Assembly (NCBI GenBank): GCA_017307855.1
Contig: JAFKGD010000006.1
Span: 62,001 to 126,000 of the forward strand
Direction of reading: 5' to 3'
Source of the DNA: Burkholderiales bacterium
GTDB taxonomy: Bacteria > Pseudomonadota > Gammaproteobacteria > Burkholderiales > Burkholderiaceae_C
DNA: 64,000 bases
Shown here: positions 39,636-48,142 of the stretch, in pieces
Numbering within the stretch: position 1 is the stretch's first letter
How the letters are laid out: the number at the start of each line of letters is the position of its first letter
Position numbers and translations under genes: made by a program
The notes under the pieces: model-generated
Databases searched by the model: none
What the model saw: the letters and a program-made list of their open reading frames with translations, nothing else
Told to the model about the DNA's origin: nothing

Positions 39636-41966
39636 CTACACGAAGCCCATGCCTCGCGATTCGCGGACCTCGGGCTTGATGCGGTGCTCGGCCTCGAGCT
39701 GCTCGGCAAATTCCTCCGCCAGCAGGCTCTCGCCGAGGATGTCGGCCTGGCGCTTGACGGCGGCGAAGTCGCCGGGGCACAGCTGGTCGAGCTTTGCCAG
39801 CCGCATGCGCAGCGGTTCGGTGAAAGCCGACGCATCGCCAGACAGGGCTTCATGCACGAACATGCGTTCGCGCTGCTCACGCGTGAGCGGGCTGAACCGG
39901 ATCTTGAAGGTGAAACGCCGCAGCGCCGCCTGGTCGATGCGGTCCATCAGGTTGGTGGTGCATACGAAGATGCCGCGGAAACGCTCCATGCCCTGCAGCA
40001 TTTCGTTGACTTCGGTCACCTCGTAAGTACGCTGCGCGCCGCGGCGGTCCTGCAGGAAGCTGTCGGCCTCGTCGAGCAGCAGCACGGCCTGCTCGGCCTC
40101 GGCGTCGCGGAACATCGCCGCCATCTGCTGTTCGGTCTCGCCGACGAATTTGCTCATCAGATCACTGGCCTGCCGGATCATGAGCGGGCGCCCCAGCGCC
40201 TGCGCGATGTGCTCGGCCAGGGCGGTCTTGCCGGTGCCCGGCGCGCCGTGAAAACACAGCGTGCCGTGGCCCCGCGCACGCAGCGCCTCGACGATGCGCG
40301 CGACGGGAAAGCGGCTCTCGATATTGAGCATCCCGAGGTCGTAGGTGGTGACCGTGGGACGCGCGCCGCGGGCCTCGCCGCGCGAACCCAGCGCCAGATC
40401 GGCGTTGCGCAACTGGCGCTCGATCAGCGCCTCGGTGGCCTCTGTGTCGGCCGCGCCCTCGCGCGCCAGCCCGGCAAAACGCAGCGCCGTGCGGATCTGC
40501 GCCGGCGTGAGGCCGCGCCGCTCTGTGAGCCGGGCGACGAAGGGCTCGGACACGCTCACGCCCTCCAGCGCGCGCCGCACCAGTTGTTCGCGCGCACCGG
40601 GCGGCGGCGACTTGAGTTCGAGGTGATAGGCGAAGCGACGGCGGAACGCCGGGTCGATCTGCTCGATGCGGTTGGTGACCCACAGGGTGGGCACAGGATT
40701 GGATTCGAGGATCTGGTTGACCCAGGCCTTGCCACTGACCGAGTGGCCGACCGGCTGCGCCACCTGCTCGGCGCGAGCCATGAACTGTGCGGCTTCGTTG
40801 CTGATGGGAGGAAAAACGTCTTCAACCTCGTCGAACAGCAGCGCGGCCTGTGCGCTGCCCTTGAGGAACACCTGCGCGATCTGCAGCGACCGGTAGCGAT
40901 CGCGGCCCGACAGCGAATTGCCGTCGCGGTCGGCGTATTCCACCTCGAACAGCTCCAGCCCGGCCGCCTGCGCGACCACTTTGGCCAGTTCGGTCTTGCC
41001 GGTGCCGGGCGGACCGTAGAGCAGCACGTTGACGCCCGGCTCCTTGCGCGCAACCGCATTGCGCAGAAGTGTGCACAGCACCTGCGCGTCGTCGGCAACG
41101 AAGGAGAAGTCGGAAACGCCGAGCGTGCTTTTGGCCGAAGGACGGGTGAACACCGCCATGAGCTCGCTCTCGTCGCGGTATTCGCGCATGAGCACGGGCG
41201 GCAGCTTCTCGCTGACCTTCATCAGGTCGGCCAGGTCGGTGATGTTGTGCTCGGAGATCAGGTTTTCGACGAGGCCGATGCGCTCGAGCCGCGAACCCGC
41301 TCGCAAAGCCTCGCCCACTTCGCTGGCGTTGACGCCGGCAACCTCGGCGATGGCGGCATAGGCTTCGGGCGCGTTGCTGACCTTGAATTCGACCAGCAGC
41401 GAGCGCAGGTCGCGCTGGTAGCGCGCCAGCGTGCCGTAGAGCAGCAGCGCGCGCTCGGCGCGGTTGAGTTGCAGCAGGCCCGAGAGCGAATCGATGTTCT
41501 TCTCCACCCGCGTGGACTGCTTCTTGAGCGCCTGCGTGAGCCAGGTGCCGGTGGCCGCGAGCACGGCCAGCAGGTCGCGCGGACTGTCCTTGGCGTATTC
41601 GTCGAGATAGAAGAACAGCGTACCCTCTTCGTAGGGACCACGCCACACGCCGAAGCGATCGAGGAACTCGCGCGCCTCGAGCGACTCGTGGCCGCGCCAC
41701 AGGTCGTTGCCCTGGCAGCGGCGCGACAGGAAGATGCGCAGCCGCGCCAGCACTGGCGCGGGCCATGCGAGGTGGCGGCCCGCCAGCGCCAGCAGCCCGT
41801 TGAGGTCGCGCCGCACATTGAACTTGGAGCCCTGTTTGGCCGCCAGCGTGAGCACGAAGTGCGAGCACATGAGGTCGAGCACGGGCGCGCCCTGCAGCCC
41901 CGGCGAGGGCAGCGGCTGGCCGCGCAGCGAGGGCAAGGCGGCTTCCGGTGCTGGACGTCTGGTCAT
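39636..41966 (-). CDS. double AAA+ ATPase of unknown function
   Basis: The 776-aa protein has an N-terminal helical domain of about 270 residues and two AAA+ modules. Module 1 has Walker A YGPPGTGKT near residue 319 and Walker B ALLFDEVEDVF near 373. Module 2 has HGAPGTGKT near 573 and LLLDEADSFL near 626. The architecture is CDC48/SpoVK-like without a recognised substrate domain. I chose the ATG at 41966, which has AGGAG 7 bp upstream. An open frame continues 60 codons further but is not family-like. No partner gene is evident. Confidence 0.85.
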   Translation of the reverse strand: MTRRPAPEAALPSLRGQPLPSPGLQGAPVLDLMCSHFVLTLAAKQGSKFNVRRDLNGLLALAGRHLAWPAPVLARLRIFLSRRCQGNDLWRGHESLEAREFLDRFGVWRGPYEEGTLFFYLDEYAKDSPRDLLAVLAATGTWLTQALKKQSTRVEKNIDSLSGLLQLNRAERALLLYGTLARYQRDLRSLLVEFKVSNAPEAYAAIAEVAGVNASEVGEALRAGSRLERIGLVENLISEHNITDLADLMKVSEKLPPVLMREYRDESELMAVFTRPSAKSTLGVSDFSFVADDAQVLCTLLRNAVARKEPGVNVLLYGPPGTGKTELAKVVAQAAGLELFEVEYADRDGNSLSGRDRYRSLQIAQVFLKGSAQAALLFDEVEDVFPPISNEAAQFMARAEQVAQPVGHSVSGKAWVNQILESNPVPTLWVTNRIEQIDPAFRRRFAYHLELKSPPPGAREQLVRRALEGVSVSEPFVARLTERRGLTPAQIRTALRFAGLAREGAADTEATEALIERQLRNADLALGSRGEARGARPTVTTYDLGMLNIESRFPVARIVEALRARGHGTLCFHGAPGTGKTALAEHIAQALGRPLMIRQASDLMSKFVGETEQQMAAMFRDAEAEQAVLLLDEADSFLQDRRGAQRTYEVTEVNEMLQGMERFRGIFVCTTNLMDRIDQAALRRFTFKIRFSPLTREQRERMFVHEALSGDASAFTEPLRMRLAKLDQLCPGDFAAVKRQADILGESLLAEEFAEQLEAEHRIKPEVRESRGMGFV

Positions 41967-42100
41967 GCAGTGACTCCTGGGGAGACTCGAAGCGATGCCA
42001 CCATAACGCAGGAGCAAGACCATGGGAAGACGCGGGTTGGCAAATCCTGCGGCACGCAGGCATTTGCGAAGCCGCCGACGCGTTGCCGATTGCATACACA

Positions 42101-43312
42101 ATGGCCGCCATGATCGGATTGCAAGACATCGAAGCGGCCGCCGCACGCCTGGCCGGCCATGTGGCCGATACCCCCTTCGTCGAGTCGCACACGCTCTCGC
42201 AGGTCACGGGCGCGCGCATCTTCCTGAAGTTCGAGAACCTGCAGTTCACGGCTTCGTTCAAGGAACGCGGTGCCTGCAACAAGCTCTCGCAACTGGCACC
42301 GGACGAGGCAGCACGGGGCGTGATCGCCATGTCGGCCGGCAACCACGCGCAGGGGGTGGCCTACCACGCGCAGCGGCTGGGCATCCGCGCGACCATCGTC
42401 ATGCCGCGTTTCACGCCGGGCGTGAAGGTGGAGCGCACGCGCGGCTTCGGCGCCGAGGTGGTGCTGCACGGCGACACGCTGGACGAGGCGCGCGCCCACG
42501 CGCTGGCGCTGGCCGAGGCGCGCGGCCTGGTGTTCGTGCATCCGTACGACGATGAAGCCATCATCGCCGGCCAGGGCACGGTGGGGCTGGAGATGCTGCG
42601 CGCCCAGCCCGACCTCGACACCCTGGTGGTCGCCGTGGGCGGCGGCGGGCTGATCGCCGGCATGGCGACGGCGGCCCGCGCGCTCAAGCCCGACATCGAG
42701 ATCGTCGGCGTGCAGACCTCGCGCTTTCCGGCCATGGTCAATGCCATCCAGGGCCGTTCGCTGCCGCAGGGCACCAGCACCATTGCCGAGGGGATCGCCG
42801 TCGGCACGCCGGGCCGGCTCACACGGGAGATCGTCGCCGAGCGCGTGAACGACCTGCTGCTGGTGGACGAGGGCGACATCGAGCAGGCCATCGTGATGCT
42901 GCTGGAGATCGAGAAGACGCTGGTGGAAGGCGCGGGCGCGGCAGGCCTGGCCGCCGTCCTGCGCCATCCGGAGCGCTTCCGTGGCCGCACGGTCGGGTTG
43001 GTGCTGTGCGGCGGCAACATCGATCCACTCCTGCTGGCCGCCATCATCGAGCGCGGCATGGTGCGCGCCGGGCGGCTGGCGCGCATCCGCGTCGGCGTGC
43101 GCGATGTGCCGGGTTCGCTGGCCCGCATCACGGCCACGGTGGCCGAAGCGGGCGCCAACATCGACGAGGTGCATCACCAGCGCGCCTTCACCACGCTGGC
43201 GGCGCAGAACGTCGACATCGAACTGGTGCTGCAGACCCGCGGCACCGCACACATCCAGGCGGTGCTGCAGGCCCTGCGCGCCGCGGGCTTCGAAGCCCAG
43301 GAGCAGAAATAG
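42101..43312 (+). CDS. threonine ammonia-lyase (catabolic/short form, ACT domain)
   Basis: The 403-aa PLP enzyme (fold type II) converts threonine to 2-oxobutyrate and ammonia. The PLP lysine is in TASFKERGA near residue 53, the phosphate-binding GGGGLIAG loop is near 182, and a C-terminal ACT-like domain spans about 327-403. The single short ACT domain resembles TdcB/IlvA short forms. ATG 42101 or ATG 42110 are both possible. The thioesterase gene follows after 2 bp. Confidence 0.92.
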   Translation: MAAMIGLQDIEAAAARLAGHVADTPFVESHTLSQVTGARIFLKFENLQFTASFKERGACNKLSQLAPDEAARGVIAMSAGNHAQGVAYHAQRLGIRATIVMPRFTPGVKVERTRGFGAEVVLHGDTLDEARAHALALAEARGLVFVHPYDDEAIIAGQGTVGLEMLRAQPDLDTLVVAVGGGGLIAGMATAARALKPDIEIVGVQTSRFPAMVNAIQGRSLPQGTSTIAEGIAVGTPGRLTREIVAERVNDLLLVDEGDIEQAIVMLLEIEKTLVEGAGAAGLAAVLRHPERFRGRTVGLVLCGGNIDPLLLAAIIERGMVRAGRLARIRVGVRDVPGSLARITATVAEAGANIDEVHHQRAFTTLAAQNVDIELVLQTRGTAHIQAVLQALRAAGFEAQEQK

Positions 43313-43314
43313 AC

Positions 43315-43749
43315 ATGGACGCCCCGACACCCACCCCTTCGCCGATCGACACCCCGCAGTTGCAGTCCGCACTGACCGACCTGTTCGCGCCGTGGGTGCA
43401 GGCGCTCGGGCTCGAAGTGCATGCGCACGAACCCGACGCCGTGACGCTGCGGCTTCCCGTGACCGATGCGCTCGCGCGCACCGGCGGGATGCTGTGCGGC
43501 CAGGCCATGATGGCGGCGGCCGACACGGCCATGGTGCTGGCGCTCATCCGGCACTTCGGCACCTTCCGTCCGTGCACCACCGTGCAAATGGCCACCAGCT
43601 TCCTCAAGCCGTTGTCAGGCCAGGACGCGCTGGTGCAGGCGCGCGTGCTGCGCGCGGGAAAGAGCCTGGCCTTCGGCGAGATCGATGTGCGAGGCGCGCA
43701 GGACGGCCGCAGCGTGGCGCGGGCCACCACCACCTACGCCCTGCTCTAG
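43315..43749 (+). CDS. PaaI-family hotdog thioesterase
   Basis: The 144-aa hotdog-fold protein has the family GGMLCGQAMMAAADTAM helix around residue 58, with the catalytic-type aspartate, and a TVQMATSFLKPL strand near 85. It would hydrolyse acyl-CoA thioesters of unknown type. It begins 2 bp after the threonine ammonia-lyase stop, so the two are probably co-translated. Confidence 0.88.
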   Translation: MDAPTPTPSPIDTPQLQSALTDLFAPWVQALGLEVHAHEPDAVTLRLPVTDALARTGGMLCGQAMMAAADTAMVLALIRHFGTFRPCTTVQMATSFLKPLSGQDALVQARVLRAGKSLAFGEIDVRGAQDGRSVARATTTYALL

Positions 43750-43823
43750 TCCGCAGCGTGGGGTTGCAGCGTGTTGCAAGTTAGAATCCCGACCCTGTCC
43801 ACGTTCACCCATCAGAGGTTTGC

Positions 43824-43967
43824 ATGTCCGCTCCCGCTTCGCATGACTCCGTTGCCGCCGAGAAAGACGTCGTCGAGGAGATCGCCCACGCCATGCCCAT
43901 CGTGCTGCCCGTCGTGGGCGGCGTCCTGATGTTCCTGTTGGCTTTCATCGCCGTCTTCATGGCGTGA
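43824..43967 (+). CDS. 47-aa single-helix membrane peptide
   Basis: A short open frame with an AGAGG ribosome site encodes an acidic N-terminal half ([15 protein letters not shown]). One transmembrane helix follows (about residues 25-46, ending in FIAVFMA). A TAGAAT -10-like element lies at 43782-43787, and two hairpins, the second a good terminator, follow immediately. The coding-like codon use, ribosome site and own terminator support a real gene. Its function is unknown. Confidence 0.7.
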   Translation: MSAPASHDSVAAEKDVVEEIAHAMPIVLPVVGGVLMFLLAFIAVFMA

Positions 43968-43972
43968 TTGCC

Positions 43973-43991
43973 GCGCGGCCTCTGGCCGCGC
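43973..43991. other. hairpin after the 47-aa gene
   Basis: GCGCGGCC pairs with GGCCGCGC around TCT. There is no T-run. It precedes the stronger terminator at 43999-44032. Confidence 0.5.
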
Positions 43992-43998
43992 CCGACCC

Positions 43999-44032
43999 AA
44001 CCTGCACGCCGCCGGGCCTGCAGGTTTTTTTT
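43999..44032 (+). terminator. intrinsic terminator of the 47-aa gene
   Basis: AACCTGCA (43999-44006) pairs perfectly with TGCAGGTT (44019-44026) and runs directly into an eight-base T-run (44025-44032). Confidence 0.9.
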
Positions 44033-44071
44033 CGCCCCGCGCCCCATCGTTGGCCACTGGCGCGCATAACC

Positions 44072-44090
44072 CCATGCATCTTATGCATGG
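44072..44090. promoter_or_regulatory. CCATGCAT-N3-ATGCATGG palindrome upstream of pckG
   Basis: This perfect 8-bp inverted repeat with spacer CTT is about 40 bp upstream of a possible pckG -10 element (TAGAAT, 44121-44126). The -10 is itself inside a CGATTC-ATA-GAATCG palindrome (44114-44128). Related ATGCAT-containing sequences occur at 46681-46698 and 48064-48075. Confidence 0.5.
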
Positions 44091-44218
44091 AATTGCGTCG
44101 TAACGCGCGAGGTCGATTCATAGAATCGTCATTTCGGGTCCTCGGCACGGTGTGCCGGCTGTCTTCCGAAAGGCGCAGGCCTTCCGAAAGACCGTTTTCA
44201 AACTCAGGAGCCCCTCCG

Positions 44219-46087
44219 ATGAACTCTCCCGTGATGCAAGGCCTGGCACTCAATACGCCGGCTTACGTCAAGAACGCCCGGCTGATCGCCTGGGTGGCCG
44301 ATATGGTCGCGCTGTGCAAGCCCGACGCCATCCACTGGTGCGACGGCAGCGAAGAGGAATACCAGCAGCTGTGCCAGAAGCTGGTGGACGCCGGCGCCTT
44401 CCAGCGCCTCAATCCGGCCAAGCGCCCCAACTCGTTCCTGGCCAAATCCGACCCCAGCGACGTGGCGCGCGTGGAAGACCGCACCTTCATCTGCTCCGAG
44501 AAAGAGGAAGATGCCGGCCCGACCAACAACTGGGTCGCCCCGGCCGAGATGCGCGCCACGCTCCAGCCGCTGTTCGACGGCTGCATGAAGGGCCGCACGA
44601 TGTACGTCGTGCCTTTCAGCATGGGCCCGCTGGGCTCGCCGATCGCGCACATCGGCATCGAGCTCTCCGACAGCCCCTACGTGGCCGTCAACATGAAGAT
44701 CATGACCCGCATGGGCCGCGCGGTGTACGACGTGCTGGGCGTCGACGGCGAATTCGTTCCCTGCGTGCACACCGTGGGCGCGCCGCTGGCCGAGGGGCAG
44801 AAGGACGTGGCCTGGCCCTGCAACAAGACCAAGTACATCGTCCACTACCCCGAGACGCGCGAGATCTGGTCGTACGGCTCGGGCTACGGCGGCAATGCCC
44901 TGCTGGGCAAGAAGTGCTTCGCGCTGCGCATCGCCTCGATCATGGGCAAGGACGAAGGCTGGCTGGCCGAGCACATGCTGATCCTGGGCGTGACCAATCC
45001 CGAAGGCAAGAAGTACCACGTGGCCGCCGCTTTCCCCAGCGCGTGCGGCAAGACCAACTTCGCCATGCTGATCCCGCCGGCGGGATTCGACGGCTGGAAG
45101 GTCACCACCATCGGCGACGACATCGCCTGGATCAAGCCCCAGGCCGACGGCACGCTGCGCGCCATCAATCCTGAAGCCGGCTACTTCGGCGTGGCGCCCG
45201 GCACCAACCACAAGACCAACCCCAACTGCATGGCGAGCCTGGACAAGGACGTCATCTTCACCAACGTCGCCCTGACCGACGACGGTGACGTGTGGTGGGA
45301 AGGCATGGAAGCCGATGCACCGGGCAAGCAACTGCCGGCGCACCTGATCGACTGGCAGGGCAAGGACTGGACGCCCGAGATCGCCAAGGCGACCGGCGCC
45401 AAGGCCGCGCACCCGAATGCGCGTTTCACCGTGGCCGCCACCAACAACCCGGCGCTCGACGACGCCTGGGACGACCCCAAGGGCGTGAAGATCGACGCCT
45501 TCATCTTCGGCGGCCGCCGCTCCACCACCGTGCCGCTGGTCACCGAGGCGCGCGACTGGGTGGAAGGCGTCTACATGGCTGCGACGATGGGCTCGGAAAC
45601 CACGGCTGCTGCCGCTGGTCAGCAGGGCATCGTGCGCCGCGATCCGTTCGCGATGCTGCCCTTCACCGGCTACAACATGAGCGACTATTTCCAGCACTGG
45701 CTGACGACCGGCCGCAAGCTGGCCGCGGCCGGCGCCACGCTGCCGCGCATCTACACCACCAACTGGTTCCGCAAGGGCGAGGACGGCAAGTTCATCTGGC
45801 CGGGCTACGGCGAGAACATGCGCGTGCTCAAGTGGATGATCGACCGCATCGAGGGCAAGGCCAGCGGCCAGAACCACGTGTTCGGCGTGAGCCCTGCGTA
45901 CGAGGAACTCAACTGGACGGGCCTGGATTTCAGCGCCGAGCAGTTCAAGTCGGTCACCAGCATCGACAAGGCCGCCTGGCAGGCCGAGATGAAACTGCAC
46001 GAGGAGCTGTTCACCCAGCTCAAGTACAACCTGCCGCAGGAACTGCAGGACACCAAGGCGGCGATCGAGAAGCGCCTGGCCGCTTGA
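44219..46087 (+). CDS. pckG: phosphoenolpyruvate carboxykinase (GTP)
   Basis: The 622-aa enzyme interconverts oxaloacetate plus GTP with PEP, GDP and CO2 for gluconeogenesis. The GTP-type kinase loop FPSACGKTN lies at about residues 271-279, and the metal/substrate region IGDDIAWI is near 300. [14 protein letters not shown] near residue 425 contains the conserved arginines, and [23 protein letters not shown] near 510 matches the nucleotide site. CAGGAG precedes the ATG at 44219. It is monocistronic, with its own terminator and a palindromic upstream site. Confidence 0.97.
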   Translation: MNSPVMQGLALNTPAYVKNARLIAWVADMVALCKPDAIHWCDGSEEEYQQLCQKLVDAGAFQRLNPAKRPNSFLAKSDPSDVARVEDRTFICSEKEEDAGPTNNWVAPAEMRATLQPLFDGCMKGRTMYVVPFSMGPLGSPIAHIGIELSDSPYVAVNMKIMTRMGRAVYDVLGVDGEFVPCVHTVGAPLAEGQKDVAWPCNKTKYIVHYPETREIWSYGSGYGGNALLGKKCFALRIASIMGKDEGWLAEHMLILGVTNPEGKKYHVAAAFPSACGKTNFAMLIPPAGFDGWKVTTIGDDIAWIKPQADGTLRAINPEAGYFGVAPGTNHKTNPNCMASLDKDVIFTNVALTDDGDVWWEGMEADAPGKQLPAHLIDWQGKDWTPEIAKATGAKAAHPNARFTVAATNNPALDDAWDDPKGVKIDAFIFGGRRSTTVPLVTEARDWVEGVYMAATMGSETTAAAAGQQGIVRRDPFAMLPFTGYNMSDYFQHWLTTGRKLAAAGATLPRIYTTNWFRKGEDGKFIWPGYGENMRVLKWMIDRIEGKASGQNHVFGVSPAYEELNWTGLDFSAEQFKSVTSIDKAAWQAEMKLHEELFTQLKYNLPQELQDTKAAIEKRLAA

Positions 46088-46132
46088 CGCCTGTCGTGCG
46101 CGGCGTGCCCGCCGCGCACGGGCAAACAAAAA

Positions 46133-46156
46133 GCCGAGGCATGCCTCGGCTTTTTT
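46133..46156. terminator. bidirectional intrinsic terminator after pckG
   Basis: GCCGAGGCATGCCTCGGC is fully palindromic and is flanked by A5 on the left and T6 on the right. It terminates pckG and probably also the convergent leftward gene at 46195-46635. Confidence 0.92.
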
Positions 46157-46194
46157 CATGGCGCCAGCGCTTTCGCACTGGCTGCTGCTGTCGT

Positions 46195-46635
46195 TCAGTA
46201 GTACTTGCGGATGTCGGCGGCAGCGTCCGAGCTCATGGCGCGGCTGAGTTCGGCCATCACGCGGGCATCGGTCAGCGCCAGATTCCACAGCTTGTCGTCT
46301 TCACGGGCCTGGCGGCGCTTTTCGGCCCAGGTGACGGCCGTGGCGCGGACGCCGGCGGTGACGGTACGCAGCGGCGAAGCCAGCAGGGCGAGCGCTGCGA
46401 AAGCAATCGCCCACATCACCAGCCACGCAGCCATCGCGTGGCCGTCGGTCCAGCGGTCGACCAGTTGGCTGGAGGCCACCACGAGGCCTGCCACAACGGC
46501 GGCCAGCAGCAGCGAAGCCGTGCCGCGCGTGCCTTCGAACCGATGCGCAAGAGCCTTGAGCGTCTCGATGGCGTTGCCGGCACGGGCCACGCCCGGGTGC
46601 TGAGTCGAATAATCCAGTTGAATGAAGCTGGCCAT
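46195..46635 (-). CDS. membrane protein of unknown function, linked to LysR gene
   Basis: The 146-aa protein has a soluble N-terminal segment (about 35 residues) and two adjacent transmembrane helices (about 40-58 and 68-88). A charged helical C-terminus (AEKRRQAREDDKLWNLALTD) ends in KYY. No family is recognised. It is divergent from the LysR gene at 46789 and shares two upstream palindromic motifs with the 56-aa gene on the other side of that LysR gene, so the three may form one regulated unit. Confidence 0.7.
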   Translation of the reverse strand: MASFIQLDYSTQHPGVARAGNAIETLKALAHRFEGTRGTASLLLAAVVAGLVVASSQLVDRWTDGHAMAAWLVMWAIAFAALALLASPLRTVTAGVRATAVTWAEKRRQAREDDKLWNLALTDARVMAELSRAMSSDAAADIRKYY

Positions 46636-46680
46636 GATGTCGTTTCCCTTGTGTTGTCTGTTGACGGGGCACCTGCCCTG

Positions 46681-46709
46681 TGCATGGAATGCATCTTAGG
46701 GTTTACCCT
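46681..46709. promoter_or_regulatory. ATGCAT-type motif plus AGGGT-TT-ACCCT palindrome
   Basis: TGCATGGAATGCATCTTA (46681-46698) shares the 10-mer ATGCATCTTA with the pckG palindrome. It abuts AGGGTTTACCCT (46698-46709), a 5-2-5 inverted repeat that recurs as AGGGTTAACCCT at 48025-48036. It lies 46-74 bp upstream of the leftward gene starting at 46635. Confidence 0.5.
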
Positions 46710-46788
46710 TCGTGTTTCAAAGTTTATATTGGTGATTCCAATCATTCATGATGAGAATGACTGCTCTTTGTTGTGAGTTCAGCGCACC

Positions 46789-47763
46789 ATGTCGTCCAGG
46801 CACCCCAACTTCCGTACCCTCGACCTGAACCTGCTGCGCGTCTTCGACGAGGTGATGGCCGAGCGCAATCTCACCCGGGCCGCGCGCAACCTGTCGATCA
46901 CCCAGCCGGCGGTGAGCAACGCGCTGCGGCGGTTGCGCGACACGCTCGGCGACGAACTGGTCCGCCGCGCGGGCCAGGGCATCGAGCCGACCCCTCGGGC
47001 CCTGGCCCTGTGGCCATCCGTGCGCGATGCGCTGCGCCAGTTGCAGGTGTCGCTGCTGCCCAGCGTGTTCGTGCCGGCGGAGGCGCAGAGCACCTTCGTC
47101 CTGGCCATGGCGGATGCCACGGCCGCCGAGATCATTCCGGGGTTGGTGGAGATCGTGGAAGCCGAGGCCCCTGGAGTTTCGCTGCGGGTGGTACCCCTCA
47201 CGACGCGCGATCCGCGCCGCCTGCTCGACGAAGAAGCGGCCGACCTGGCCATCGGCTACTTCCCGGCGGTGCTGGCCGACCTGACGGCACGTACGCAGAA
47301 CGACAGCGCCGTGCCCTTCGACCACGAGCGGCTTTACGACGGCGAATACGTCTGCGTGATGCGCCGGGGCCATCCACTGGCACAGGAAGCGCTCACTCTG
47401 GACCATTTCTGCGAGGCTCGCCACATGCTGGTGAGTTACTCCGGTCGCCCCTACGGCTTCATCGACGAAGCCCTGGCCTCGCTGGGCCGCCAGCGGCGCG
47501 TGGTGCTCACGGTGAACCAGTTCTTCACCGCCGGGAGAGTGGTCACCAGTTCGAACCTGCTCACCGTCCTGCCACGGCACTTCGTGCGCACGACGGGGAT
47601 CGCAGACGAATTGACCGTGCGCGACCTTCCATTTGATGTGCCCGTGGTGCACGTCGATGCGCTCTGGCACCGGCGGCAACAGCAGCAAAGCGCCCACCAG
47701 TGGCTACGGCGCGCCGTCGTCCGCTCGGCCCGCAAGGCGTTTGCCACGGGGCGTCAGATTTGA
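46789..47763 (+). CDS. LysR-family regulator, NodD/PcaQ-like subgroup
   Basis: The 324-aa regulator has the extended FRTLDLNLLRVFDEVMAERNLTR-type start of the NodD/LeuO-like subgroup. The helix-turn-helix is at about residues 25-50. The binding domain contains LLDEEAADLAIGYFP near 144 and YVCVMRRGHPLA near 187. Its upstream region contains ATTGG-TGATT-CCAAT (46728-46742) and TCATTC/GAATGA (46742-46760) inverted repeats, candidate self-operators. Confidence 0.88.
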   Translation: MSSRHPNFRTLDLNLLRVFDEVMAERNLTRAARNLSITQPAVSNALRRLRDTLGDELVRRAGQGIEPTPRALALWPSVRDALRQLQVSLLPSVFVPAEAQSTFVLAMADATAAEIIPGLVEIVEAEAPGVSLRVVPLTTRDPRRLLDEEAADLAIGYFPAVLADLTARTQNDSAVPFDHERLYDGEYVCVMRRGHPLAQEALTLDHFCEARHMLVSYSGRPYGFIDEALASLGRQRRVVLTVNQFFTAGRVVTSSNLLTVLPRHFVRTTGIADELTVRDLPFDVPVVHVDALWHRRQQQQSAHQWLRRAVVRSARKAFATGRQI

Positions 47764-47801
47764 GGGCGACCAGACGTAGCCCGGCCAGCGATCAGGGGTG
47801 C

Positions 47802-47972
47802 TCAGCGCACCACGCGCAGGTAAGCGTGGGCGGCGGCGCGCAGTTCCTGGGCCTGACGGGGGTCGACGCCGCGGGCGTCGGCACGCTCCATCAGCGATGA
47901 GGCGAGGTCGTCGGTGTCGGTGCCCACAGGCTGACGCAGCCATTGGTAGATCTGGGCGATGAGGGTGAACAT
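47802..47972 (-). CDS. 56-aa soluble helical protein
   Basis: This small protein starts MFTLIAQIYQWLRQ and ends with a charged amphipathic helix (RQAQELRAAAHAYLRVV). GTGAACATGAT context and an upstream AGGGTTAACCCT palindrome accompany it. An ATG nine codons earlier is in frame but less typical. The size and helical make-up recall small stress-induced proteins, but no family is recognised. It converges with the LysR gene at 46789-47763. Confidence 0.6.
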   Translation of the reverse strand: MFTLIAQIYQWLRQPVGTDTDDLASSLMERADARGVDPRQAQELRAAAHAYLRVVR

Positions 47973-48024
47973 GATGAGTTTTCGGTGCCTTGTGGGCACC
48001 CGGTTAGTGGATGACTCAAGATTA

Positions 48025-48075
48025 AGGGTTAACCCTAGGATCTTCCAGCCCCCTTTGATGCCGCTTATGCATGGA
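48025..48075. promoter_or_regulatory. AGGGT-TA-ACCCT palindrome and CTTATGCATGGA motif
   Basis: AGGGTTAACCCT (48025-48036) is a perfect palindrome of the same 5-2-5 type as at 46698-46709. CTTATGCATGGA (48064-48075) is identical to 12 bases of the pckG palindrome (44080-44091). They lie between the divergent 56-aa gene and the metallophosphatase gene. Confidence 0.5.
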
Positions 48076-48142
48076 GCCGGCGCCTGGCGGCATAACCCAC
48101 GCGGATTGCCCGTCCCCCGCGCCGCTAGACTCGCCAGTCACC

